Source: Calothrix sp. NIES-2098
Lineage (GTDB): Bacteria; Cyanobacteriota; Cyanobacteriia; Cyanobacteriales; Nostocaceae
Reading direction: 5' to 3'
Length of the DNA stretch: 64,000 bases
NCBI GenBank assembly: GCA_002368175.1
Contig: AP018172.1
Location: 6,761,001-6,825,000, forward strand
Part shown: in pieces, positions 35,291 through 43,591 of the stretch
Layout of the letters: each line of letters opens with the position of its first letter
Position numbering within the stretch: the first letter of the stretch is position 1
Program-made: the position numbers and the translations under genes
Notes under the pieces: generated by a model
Databases searched by the model: none
Told to the model about the DNA's origin: nothing
What the model saw: only the letters and a program-made list of their open reading frames with translations

Positions 35291-36394
35291 ATGATGCGCC
35301 GTTCAGCCTCCCTTCAACGTTTATTAATTTATGGTCTGAGCGGCCCGATTATCGCTCTCAATGTCTGGCTGCTCTCTGTACTATTTCATTATTTTCAGCA
35401 TCCGATCACTATCTTAAGCATTGCGGCAATTCTGGCTTTTTTATTAAATTATCCAGTTCATTTTTTTAAACGGGCGCGGATCACTCATGCACAAGCTGTA
35501 ATCGTTGTTTTGCTTGTGACTTTAACACTGGTGGTGATTTTGGGTGTAACCTTAGTGCCGATGCTAATTGACCAATCAATTCAACTCTTGAATAAAATCC
35601 CCGATTGGTTAAGCAGCAGCCAAAGAAACCTGGAACAAGTGGAAGCTTTGGCCAGACAGCGGCGTTTACCCATAGATTTGCGAGTGGTAACTAATCAAAT
35701 TAATGCTAGTATTCAGAATTTAGTGCAGCAGCTAGCTTCGGGTGCCGTAGGATTTGCCGGAACGCTCTTATCAGGATTGGTGAATTCTGTATTAGTAGTC
35801 GTGCTGGCGTTTTATATGCTTCTGTATGGCGATCGCGTCTGGTTGGGTCTAGTAAGTCTGTTACCATCTAATATCAGAATCCCCTTAACTGCATCCTTAC
35901 GCTTAAATTTTCAGAACTTTTTTCTCAGTCAGTTGTTATTAGGGCTATTTATGGTAGTTACCCTCACTCCAGTTTTTTTAGTTCTGAGGGTTCCATTTGC
36001 TTTATTGTTTGCCATAGTCATTGGCATAGCCGAATTGATTCCCTTTGTGGGTGCAACTCTTGGTATTGGTTTAGTAACAATACTAGTGCTACTGCAAAAT
36101 TGGTGGTTAGCAGTTCAAGTTGCTTTGGCGGCGATTATTTTGCAGCAGGTTAAAGATAACCTTTTAGCTCCTAAGTTACTCGGTGACTTTATTGGACTTA
36201 ACCCCATTTGGATTTTTGTGGCTATTTTAATGGGGTTTGAAATCGCTGGTTTATTAGGAACGCTCGTTGCTGTGCCGATTGCAGGTACTATCAAAGGCAC
36301 TTTTGATGCGATTAAGGGCGGTCAAACAGGGGAATTTGTCTCGCCTTTTAAGATTACTTATGATTCTGACTGCGATGAAGACAGTAAAACTTAA
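35291..36394 (+). CDS. AI-2E/PerM family membrane protein
   Basis: A 367-aa protein with about eight hydrophobic helices and a soluble amphipathic region in the middle (residues 85-150, LNKIPDWLSSSQRNLEQVEA). The family's PerM/AI-2E hallmark region is near the C-terminal half (GIAELIPFVGATLGIGLVTI, then LLGDFIGLNPIWIFVAILMG). The family comprises AI-2 exporters, Na+/H+ antiporters and uncharacterised permeases, so the substrate cannot be assigned. Two adjacent ATGs (35291, 35294) are possible starts. Confidence 0.85.
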   Translation: MMRRSASLQRLLIYGLSGPIIALNVWLLSVLFHYFQHPITILSIAAILAFLLNYPVHFFKRARITHAQAVIVVLLVTLTLVVILGVTLVPMLIDQSIQLLNKIPDWLSSSQRNLEQVEALARQRRLPIDLRVVTNQINASIQNLVQQLASGAVGFAGTLLSGLVNSVLVVVLAFYMLLYGDRVWLGLVSLLPSNIRIPLTASLRLNFQNFFLSQLLLGLFMVVTLTPVFLVLRVPFALLFAIVIGIAELIPFVGATLGIGLVTILVLLQNWWLAVQVALAAIILQQVKDNLLAPKLLGDFIGLNPIWIFVAILMGFEIAGLLGTLVAVPIAGTIKGTFDAIKGGQTGEFVSPFKITYDSDCDEDSKT

Positions 36395-36933
36395 AAAATT
36401 TTAATTTAATCGAGCTAAATTCTTCTAGATTGCGGGTTTTATCTTGTCCAAAGCATAGACATCGCCTCACGAGAATTTACTCAAGTTTTATCTTGTAATT
36501 TCAGCAATTTTTTAGCTAAATTACCGATTTTAATTAACCAAATATACAAAATTTTTTCCGTATAAAGTATGATAAATTACTGTTTTATACTTGTTGTTCA
36601 AGTATAAACATAATCATATTATACTTGAGTTTTTAAACACATAACCATACTCTTAATTAGTTAATTTGTAATTAATTTATATTTCAAAATGCCTGACAAT
36701 TAAAGTTACCCAATCTGAAATCAAAATTCACAATAGAGTTAAATCCCCATTTTTAGAAAAATTAAGTATAATTTGCTAGGTAATTTTTGACTCTTAATGA
36801 GATAAATAAGCTCTGTGCTAATTTTTCTTAACATCGTAGCAAATGATGCTTTTACAAACAAAGTATCACTTACTAGTCTCATCAGTCCAATGTTTAATTT
36901 AAGTACTTTTATCTTAATTACAGAAACTAATTA
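36395..36933. other. AT-rich intergenic with triple 9-mer
   Basis: About 540 bp. TTATACTTG occurs at 36585-36593 and 36619-36627 and its complement CAAGTATAA at 36599-36607, so the first two form a 9-bp hairpin with a 5-nt loop. No ORF or RNA gene was recognised. The scpA promoter is probably in the last 150 bp. Confidence 0.5.
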
Positions 36934-37764
36934 ATGGATGCATCCGAGCTATTAGAAACAATTACACTTCTAATTCAACAAGCTGAACAAGGAGAAATCG
37001 ATCCTTGGGATGTTCAGGTCATTGAGGTGATTGACCGTTACTTAGAACTAATGGCACCGGAGTCCACAGCAAGAGGCTATGAAGCCGACTTGTCTCAATC
37101 TGGACAGGCTTTCTTATCAGCATCAATGTTGGTGTTATTTAAGGCCAACACCTTAATGCAATTACAAACAGCAGCAGACGAACAAGCAGTTACACTAGAT
37201 GAAGAACTGCTTGAAAGTGAAGATGGGTTGTTACATCCAACCCCTCGCCTGCCCCTAGAGCATCACTTGCGTCGCCGTCCAGCAGCCATGCCACCACCAA
37301 AACGTCGCGTGACTCTGCAAGAGTTAATCGAGCAATTGCAGATCATGGCGAACCAGCTCAAACTTGTCCAAAAAAGTAGCAAACCTGCCCGCCCTCGGCG
37401 TCAGCCAACTGTCCAATCTATGCGAGCTGCCCTAGAATTGGCTCACCAGGAAAATCTGACGGAAGTAGCTGGGGAACTAGAGCAGGTGTTGCAGCTTTCG
37501 GCAGCAAAGTTACATTTGGAGCAAAACTGGCTGAATTTGGAGGAGCTTGTAGAGTTATGGACTCAAAGCAAACAACCACACCAAAATGGCTCGGCCCATG
37601 TATCAGAACACAGTCACTTAGTAAGTGTTTTCTGGGCACTACTACTGCTATCAGCTCAATCTAAAGTAGAGCTATTGCAGGAAGAGTTTTACCAGGAGAT
37701 TAAAATTCGCTTACTCAGAGATTCCGCTAGCACTTGCCAACCCTTGGAGCAGCCAATCAACTGA
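36934..37764 (+). CDS. scpA: segregation and condensation protein ScpA
   Basis: A 276-aa kleisin. The N-terminal domain (LLETITLLIQQAEQGEIDPW, then VQVIEVIDRYLELM) matches the SMC-neck-binding segment, followed by SASMLVLFKANTLM and an acidic region. The middle is cyanobacteria-like, with a basic PKRRVTLQELIEQLQIM. The C-terminal winged-helix part (HLVSVFWALLLLSAQSKVEL, then EEFYQEIKIRLL) binds the SMC head. It acts in chromosome compaction with SMC and ScpB, which are not encoded here. Confidence 0.9.
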   Translation: MDASELLETITLLIQQAEQGEIDPWDVQVIEVIDRYLELMAPESTARGYEADLSQSGQAFLSASMLVLFKANTLMQLQTAADEQAVTLDEELLESEDGLLHPTPRLPLEHHLRRRPAAMPPPKRRVTLQELIEQLQIMANQLKLVQKSSKPARPRRQPTVQSMRAALELAHQENLTEVAGELEQVLQLSAAKLHLEQNWLNLEELVELWTQSKQPHQNGSAHVSEHSHLVSVFWALLLLSAQSKVELLQEEFYQEIKIRLLRDSASTCQPLEQPIN

Positions 37765-37992
37765 GCAACTCTCATCCGGCTATCTAGAGAATCTACCGCT
37801 GTTGCATCAGTAAACTCTAAAATCTAAGTAAATAAAAATCTCACCGTTCGCTTGTTATTTCGCTCTACCGCTAGTTGCAACAGCCCGCAACTTCCCGTAA
37901 TTTTTGCTATCAGGGATGAATAAAAACATAATAGAGCAATGAAGCATAACTCGTTGAAAGTAAACTGGCTTGTGGTTGAGGAATAAATCTTT

Positions 37993-39162
37993 ATGAAGGC
38001 GATGATTCTTGCGGCGGGTAAAGGTACTCGTGTTCGTCCGATTACCTACACAATCCCGAAACCGATGATTCCCATCCTGCAAAAGCCAGTGATGGAATTT
38101 TTACTGGAACTGTTACGTCAACATGGTTTTGACCAAATTATGGTCAACGTTAGCCATTTAGCTGAAGAAATCGAAAACTATTTTCGTGATGGTCAGCGGT
38201 TCGGCGTACAGATTGGCTATTCTTTTGAAGGCAAAATTGATGACGACGGTAAACTAGTTGGGGAAGCTATTGGATCGGCTGGCGGGATGCGGCGCATCCA
38301 AGATTTCTCGCCGTTTTTTGACGATACCTTTGTGGTATTGTGCGGTGATGCTTTAATTGACTTAGATTTAACAGCAGCAGTCAAATGGCATAGAGCCAAA
38401 GGTTCGATCGCTACCATTATTTCCAAATCAGTACCTTTAGAAGAAGTTTCTAGCTACGGTGTGGTCGTGACTGACGACGATGGCCGTGTGAAAGCTTTCC
38501 AAGAAAAACCCTCAACAGAAGAAGCTCTCAGCACTAACATCAACACGGGTATTTACATTTTTGAGCCAGAAGTATTTAACTATATCCCTTCTGGAGTTGA
38601 GTACGACATTGGTAGCCAGCTCTTCCCCAAACTCGTAGAAATTGGTGCGCCTTTCTATGCTATCCCAATGGACTTTGAATGGGTAGATATTGGTAAGGTT
38701 CCCGACTACTGGCGAGCAATTCAGGGCGTACTTTTGGGTGAAATTAAAAATGTGCAAATCCCCGGTCATGAAGTCGCCCCTGGGATCTACACTGGCTTAA
38801 ATGTAGCTGTGAATTGGGACAAAGTGGATATCACAGGCCCAGTTTACATTGGTGGTATGACCAGAATTGAAGACGGAGCCAAAATTGTGGGCCCCGCGAT
38901 GATTGGCCCCAATTGTTGGATATGCAGTGGCGCGACTGTAGAAAACAGCGTCATTTTTGAATGGTCGCGTTTGGGGCCGGGAGTCCGCTTAGTCGATAAG
39001 CTGGTGTTTGGGCGTTACTGCGTCGATAAAACTGGCGCAACGATTGACGTTCAAGCTGCGGCTTTAGACTGGCTGATTACCGATGCGCGTCAAGCACCGC
39101 CATCTCAAACTCCAGCTGAGCGACAAGCGATCGCAGAACTTCTCAATACGACTGTGATTTAG
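37993..39162 (+). CDS. sugar-1-phosphate nucleotidyltransferase with left-handed beta-helix
   Basis: A 389-aa NDP-sugar pyrophosphorylase. Residues 1-230 are the nucleotidyltransferase domain: MILAAGKGTRVRPIT, the Lys in IPKPMIPIL, LCGDALIDLDL with the metal-binding Asp, and FEWVDIGKVPDYW. After about residue 265, hexapeptide-like turns (GPVYIGGMTRIEDGAKIVGP) form a left-handed beta-helix. It most resembles mannose-1-phosphate guanylyltransferases and glucose-1-phosphate transferases of cyanobacteria; the sugar and nucleotide are not settled. It is monocistronic and ends in a heptamer repeat. Confidence 0.9.
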   Translation: MKAMILAAGKGTRVRPITYTIPKPMIPILQKPVMEFLLELLRQHGFDQIMVNVSHLAEEIENYFRDGQRFGVQIGYSFEGKIDDDGKLVGEAIGSAGGMRRIQDFSPFFDDTFVVLCGDALIDLDLTAAVKWHRAKGSIATIISKSVPLEEVSSYGVVVTDDDGRVKAFQEKPSTEEALSTNINTGIYIFEPEVFNYIPSGVEYDIGSQLFPKLVEIGAPFYAIPMDFEWVDIGKVPDYWRAIQGVLLGEIKNVQIPGHEVAPGIYTGLNVAVNWDKVDITGPVYIGGMTRIEDGAKIVGPAMIGPNCWICSGATVENSVIFEWSRLGPGVRLVDKLVFGRYCVDKTGATIDVQAAALDWLITDARQAPPSQTPAERQAIAELLNTTVI

Positions 39163-39234
39163 TCAAAAGTCAAGGGTCAAGAGTCAATGGTCATTAGTTA
39201 TTTGACTCTTGACTTTGGACTCTTGACTTTTCAC
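39163..39234. repeat. heptanucleotide repeat hairpin between convergent genes
   Basis: TCAAAAG/TCAAGGG/TCAAGAG units run to about 39195 and complementary TTGACTC/TTGGACT units run to 39230, so it folds as a hairpin separating the nucleotidyltransferase gene and speA. Confidence 0.85.
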
Positions 39235-41253
39235 CTAACTATTCAAGTACGTGTATCTTCTGAGACTCTGTTCGTAGGTTTGCAGGAGTCGTTGCGATTC
39301 TGCTAGGGTGATGCGCTTTTCTTCCAAAGCTTTTTCGCAACGCTGGCGGATGTTTTCTACCATGTCTTCAGAATCATACTGCACGTAGCTGACGACTTCG
39401 CTCATGGTATCGCCTTTGACGACATGTTCAATTTGGTAGCCTTTGGGCGTTAATTGAATGTGAACGGCATTAGTGTCGCCAAACAGGTTGTGTAAATTAC
39501 CCATGATTTCTTGGTAAGCTCCACTGAGGAACATTCCCAAATAATAGGGTTCGCCTGGCTTAAAGGTGTGTAGCTCTAAAACAGATTTGACATCGCGCAA
39601 ATCAATAAAACGGTCGATTTTGCCATCGCTATCGCAGGTGAGATCTGCCAAAATTCCCCGCCGTATTGGTTCTTCATCTAGACGGTGTATGGGCATGATG
39701 GGGAATAATTGGTCGATCGCCCAACAATCTGGTGCTGATTGAAACACCGATATATTGGCGTAGTAAATAGAAGCCATGATTTTTTCCAAGTCTTCTAGTT
39801 CGTCGGGTACGTAATCCTGCTGTCTAGTGATGTTAAGTATTTTATGACAACAAGCCCAGTAGAGGCGTTCGGCTTTAGCACGTTCTCGCAAGCGCAAAAT
39901 ACCCAAGTTGAAACGGCTAATGGCTTCTTCTTTAAATTGGGCGGCGTCGTGGTAGAACTCTTGATAATTTTCTTTGTTAATTGATTGGTAGGTTTCCCAC
40001 AGATAATTAATGATGGGGGATTCGCCCTCTTGTGGAGGTTCTGGGGGATCGAGGGGGACATCGCTGGTACTGAGAATATCAAAAATCAGCACCGATTGAT
40101 GGGAAGCGATCGCTCTCCCGCTTTCACTAATTAACGTTGGTACGGGAATTTGCCGTTCCGCACAGGTATCTTTTAACTCTGCCACAATGTCGTTGGCATA
40201 GTTTTGCATATTGTAGTTTTTCGAGGCGTAGAAGTTGGTTTGGGAACCATCGTAATCTACACCCAAGCCACCACCGACATCGAGATACTTCATATCAGCA
40301 CCCAGCATTGCCAACTCTACGTAGATGCGGCTGGCTTCTTGGATGGCATCTTTAATCACATTAATGGCTGAGATTTGCGAGCCGATATGGAAATGCATTA
40401 ACTGCAAAGAATCGAGCAAGTTAGCTTCGCGCAACTTATCAACTGCCTCGATTACCTCAGGCATAGTTAGACCAAATTTTGCGCGATCGCCGCTTGAGGT
40501 TCCCCAGCGTCCCATACCTTGGGTACTGAGTTTTGCCCGTACTCCTAAGATAGGTTTGATACCTAACTGACGGTTAGCAGCAATGACTAAATCGACTTCT
40601 TCAATTTGTTCGAGGACGATAATTGGGGTTTGTCCTAGCCTTTGAGCTAACATCGCCGTTTCGATGTATTCCTGGTCTTTATAGCCATTACAAACTAACA
40701 ATGCTCCCGGTGTATCTAAGATAGCTAGAGCAATCATTAATTCTGGCTTGGAACCTGCTTCTAAACCAAATTGATGGGGTTTGCCAAACTTGACCAAATC
40801 TTCAATCAAATGGCGTTGCTGGTTGCACTTGACAGGAAATACACCACGATAGACACCAGGATAGTTATAGCGGGCGATCGCTTTGGCAAAACAAGCGTTT
40901 AAGCGCTCAATCCGGTCTTCTAAAATGTCAGAAAAGCGAATCAACATCGGCAGCCCTAAGTTGCGCTGCTTCAAGGCGTTGACTAATTCAAACATGTCTA
41001 GAGAACCGCCGCGATCGCCCTTGGGGGAAACAGTCACATGACCGGCAGCATTGATCGAGAAATAAGGTTGTCCCCAACCTTCGATACGATACAGAGCTTC
41101 GCTGTCCTCTATTTTCCAGGAACGAGGCGAATCTTCCGTACTAATACTAGGTGGTAAAAGCTTTTTTTGCTTATTGTTCTTCACTTCCGGTTTGTGTCCA
41201 TTGGACGACAGCTTAACTACCTCTTCAGATGTAGCAGTTGACTCAACACCCAT
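39235..41253 (-). CDS. speA: biosynthetic arginine decarboxylase
   Basis: A PLP enzyme of about 672 aa converting arginine to agmatine for polyamine synthesis. The PLP lysine is in GVFPVKCNQQ, with HQFGLEAGSKPEL, QLMHFHIGSQIS, YLDVGGGLGVDY and ISESGRAIASHQSVL. The C-terminal third carries the SpeA-specific helical region. The N-terminal ~50 residues are polar and variable. I chose ATG 41253, preceded by AGGAAGAA; the upstream GTG at 41277 is the alternative. Linked to argB only through arginine metabolism. Confidence 0.94.
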   Translation of the reverse strand: MGVESTATSEEVVKLSSNGHKPEVKNNKQKKLLPPSISTEDSPRSWKIEDSEALYRIEGWGQPYFSINAAGHVTVSPKGDRGGSLDMFELVNALKQRNLGLPMLIRFSDILEDRIERLNACFAKAIARYNYPGVYRGVFPVKCNQQRHLIEDLVKFGKPHQFGLEAGSKPELMIALAILDTPGALLVCNGYKDQEYIETAMLAQRLGQTPIIVLEQIEEVDLVIAANRQLGIKPILGVRAKLSTQGMGRWGTSSGDRAKFGLTMPEVIEAVDKLREANLLDSLQLMHFHIGSQISAINVIKDAIQEASRIYVELAMLGADMKYLDVGGGLGVDYDGSQTNFYASKNYNMQNYANDIVAELKDTCAERQIPVPTLISESGRAIASHQSVLIFDILSTSDVPLDPPEPPQEGESPIINYLWETYQSINKENYQEFYHDAAQFKEEAISRFNLGILRLRERAKAERLYWACCHKILNITRQQDYVPDELEDLEKIMASIYYANISVFQSAPDCWAIDQLFPIMPIHRLDEEPIRRGILADLTCDSDGKIDRFIDLRDVKSVLELHTFKPGEPYYLGMFLSGAYQEIMGNLHNLFGDTNAVHIQLTPKGYQIEHVVKGDTMSEVVSYVQYDSEDMVENIRQRCEKALEEKRITLAESQRLLQTYEQSLRRYTYLNS

Positions 41254-41472
41254 TTCTTCCTGACCTCTGTGTTTCACCCACGAATTTTCAATTTAACGCA
41301 TTCATCCGCGATCGCAAATGCACCCAGTGATAATTTCTGAGATAAACTCTGATTGGTCAAGAGTCAAAAGTCAGGACTAAGCGGTCAGTGGAAATACACC
41401 TGACATCTTCCTTCTTACAACTGGCATAAGATAATTGATCTTGAAAAATTTATTAAGTTTTCGGAGATAGCT

Positions 41473-41922
41473 TTGGAACGCACATTTTTAGCAATTAAGC
41501 CCGATGGCGTACAGCGCGGATTGGTAAGTGAAATTATCGGTCGCTTTGAAAAAAAAGGTTTTACCCTCGTGGGTTTAAAACTGCTCAAACCCAGCCGGGA
41601 ATTAGCTGAACAGCATTACGACGTTCACCGCGAAAGACCTTTCTTTGCAGGATTAGTAGAATTTATCACCTCTGGCCCTGTTGTAGCGATGGTTTGGGAA
41701 GGTGAAGGTGTAATTGCCTCTGCAAGAAAACTAATTGGTGCGACTAATCCTTTAAATGCAGAACCAGGAACCATTCGCGGTGATTTGGGGATCAACATCG
41801 GTCGTAACATCATCCACGGTTCAGATGCTCCGGAAACAGCGCAAAAAGAAGTTGCTCTGTGGTTTAAGGATGAGGAATTGGTTAATTGGCAACCAGAATT
41901 AACTCCTTGGTTGCACGAGTAG
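41473..41922 (+). CDS. ndk: nucleoside diphosphate kinase
   Basis: A 149-aa enzyme balancing NTP pools through a phospho-His. Motifs: ERTFLAIKPDGVQRGLV, then RPFFAGLVEFITSGPVVAMV, and NIIHGSDAPETAQKE with the catalytic His. The start is TTG at 41473, with GGAG about 7 nt upstream; ERTFLAIKPDG is where the family begins, so no longer start is needed. Divergent from speA and followed by a purine-rich repeat. Confidence 0.95.
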   Translation: MERTFLAIKPDGVQRGLVSEIIGRFEKKGFTLVGLKLLKPSRELAEQHYDVHRERPFFAGLVEFITSGPVVAMVWEGEGVIASARKLIGATNPLNAEPGTIRGDLGINIGRNIIHGSDAPETAQKEVALWFKDEELVNWQPELTPWLHE

Positions 41923-41930
41923 AGAGTTAA

Positions 41931-42011
41931 GGAAGAGGGAGGGGAGTTTGGGAGGTGTGGGGAGTGTGGGAGGTTTTCTTCCCAATACCCCATACCCAAT
42001 ACCCTATTCCC
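41931..42011. repeat. purine-rich and CCCATACCCAATA repeats
   Basis: GTGTGGGGAGTGTGGGAGG-type tandem sequence (41931-41975) is followed by ATACCCCATACCCAATACCC (41985-42005) between the convergent ndk and terC-type genes. It is the complement of the pyrimidine repeat seen near mobA. Confidence 0.75.
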
Positions 42012-42016
42012 TTCTT

Positions 42017-42742
42017 CTACTTAGACACTTCACTCTTTTCAGGCAGTTCTTGGGGTACTGTATTGGCAGTGCGTTTGGAAAATCCCCAAGCTAGGATTAG
42101 ACCGATCGCAGTAATCATTAACCATTCTGGTGGCACTAGATCGTCGTTCACCACCTTCAATAACAGACGCAAACCTACTAAAGCCACCGTCATATAGCCT
42201 GCGTCTTCTAGGTTTTCAAATTCGTCTAGCCAACGGATAAATAATTCTGCCATAAAGCGCAGGGTAATAATCCCAATGGTTGCGCCTGTTAGTACTAACC
42301 ATTTTTCTTGAGAAACCGCGATCGCAGTTGTCACGCTATCTAATGAAAATGCCAAATCTGTAAAGGCAATTACCGGGATCGCTTGCCATATAGATTTAAA
42401 GCGCGGCCCGTGATGGTGATGCTCCTCATCGGTTTCTTGGGAAGTAAAATGTTGGAATACTAGCCACAGCAAGTAAGCAGCGCCCAAGAGTTCAAATTGC
42501 CAGAGGTTTTGTACCCAAGTTGCAGTCAGAATTAGGGTAATCCGCAGCACATAAGCCACAACCAAACCCAAATTCAGGGCTTGACGCTCAACTTGTTTGT
42601 CTTCCAATCCTTGGGCGATCGCAGCGAGAGCGATCGCATTATCAGCAGATAGCACCGCTTCTAAAAAAATCAGGATTAGCAGGACTATAGGAGCTTCGAC
42701 GCTGAAGTGAAAATTAAGATAATCAAAAATTCGATCTAGCAT
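42017..42742 (-). CDS. TerC family membrane protein
   Basis: A 241-aa integral membrane protein with about seven helices. The two acidic membrane motifs of the TerC family are clear: FLEAVLSADNAIALA (about residues 27-41) and FTDLAFSLDSVTTAIAV (about 129-145). A His-rich loop (DEEHHHHGPRF) lies between them and may contact metal. Members export Mn2+ or other metals or influence tellurite resistance. Substrate inferred from family only. The gene is convergent with ndk and ends near a repeat. Confidence 0.85.
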   Translation of the reverse strand: MLDRIFDYLNFHFSVEAPIVLLILIFLEAVLSADNAIALAAIAQGLEDKQVERQALNLGLVVAYVLRITLILTATWVQNLWQFELLGAAYLLWLVFQHFTSQETDEEHHHHGPRFKSIWQAIPVIAFTDLAFSLDSVTTAIAVSQEKWLVLTGATIGIITLRFMAELFIRWLDEFENLEDAGYMTVALVGLRLLLKVVNDDLVPPEWLMITAIGLILAWGFSKRTANTVPQELPEKSEVSK

Positions 42743-42947
42743 TCCAGGTATCTCAAGCAGGGAAAATTAAAATTAACAGCAAAGCGCGAATTTCGTCCTC
42801 AAAAGCGCAAAAAATTGCTACTTTTATCCAGCTTAACTTGGCTGTGGTGCATTCTGAAGACTGTTGCATTCACGCAATATCAGGGTAAGTAAGGTCTGTT
42901 GAGTGTAACATGACACTCCAAAAAATTTAATGTTTTGAAGGCAGAGG

Positions 42948-43018
42948 GCAGAAGGCAGGGGAGCCAGCGCATTGGGCGGCTTTGCCGACTTGTAGCGACT
43001 GGCGTGGCAGAAGGCAGG
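42948..43018. repeat. palindromic repeat flanked by 12-bp direct repeats
   Basis: GCAGAAGGCAGG occurs at 42948-42959 and again at 43007-43018, flanking a fold-back element with ends GCCAGCGC (42963-42970) and GCGACTGGC (42995-43003). A related element sits inside the Uma2 gene (54101-54155). Confidence 0.65.
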
Positions 43019-43165
43019 AAAGTTATTGAGAGCGATCGCTTTTTTAAGCCTTCATCGCCAAAGCTTTGATTTGACTGTATTTTGGCTTGACTAAAATACC
43101 AAAATCAGAGAGCGATATCTACGACGAGCTGTGTCTACATCAGCTTGAGTAATAAATTAACTAAA

Positions 43166-43591
43166 ATGCTTGCGGGAAAATACTGGATTAAAATTGCGAT
43201 CACAGCAAAAAAAGTCGCCTGTACAACAGATCTAAACTGGGAGCGTAACAAAAAAAGTCGCCAGTGCAACAAATGAAACCGCGATCGCAGCAAAAAAAGT
43301 CGCCAGTGCAGCAAATGTAACCACCAGCGCAACAACAAAAACCGCAAGTGCTAGGTTCAGATGTGGAAATTATTGAAAAAGTAACTGCGATCGCAACGCC
43401 GAAAACTGCAAGCGTAGCAAAAAAAATGCGATCGGTTAACAGGGTGGTTAGAAGCCGCATTTAAACAGACACAACCTACCTGCGTAAGTTTCAAACACTC
43501 CATTTTTTCTCAGTTGGCGCAGGCGGACTTTGTTTGTGTGCAAGATGAGCTGGGAATTCCAGCCTTAGCTCTAAGCTTACTACTGGCGTAG
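43166..43591 (+). pseudogene. frameshifted gene remnant with KKVAS repeats
   Basis: Coherent peptide segments lie in successive plus frames. From ATG 43166: MLAGKYWIKIAITAKKVACT. After the first frame change: KKVASATNETAIAAKKVASA. Then LGSDVEIIEKVTAIATPK, and after an A8 run near 43419-43426, DRLTGWLEAAFKQTQPTC continuing to a TAG at 43589-43591. Two of the shifts lie at poly-A runs, and dropping one A at each would join the frames. It overlaps the stop of the convergent STAND gene by 12 bp. It could be a decayed gene, or a sequencing artefact of homopolymers. Family not recognised. Confidence 0.45.
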
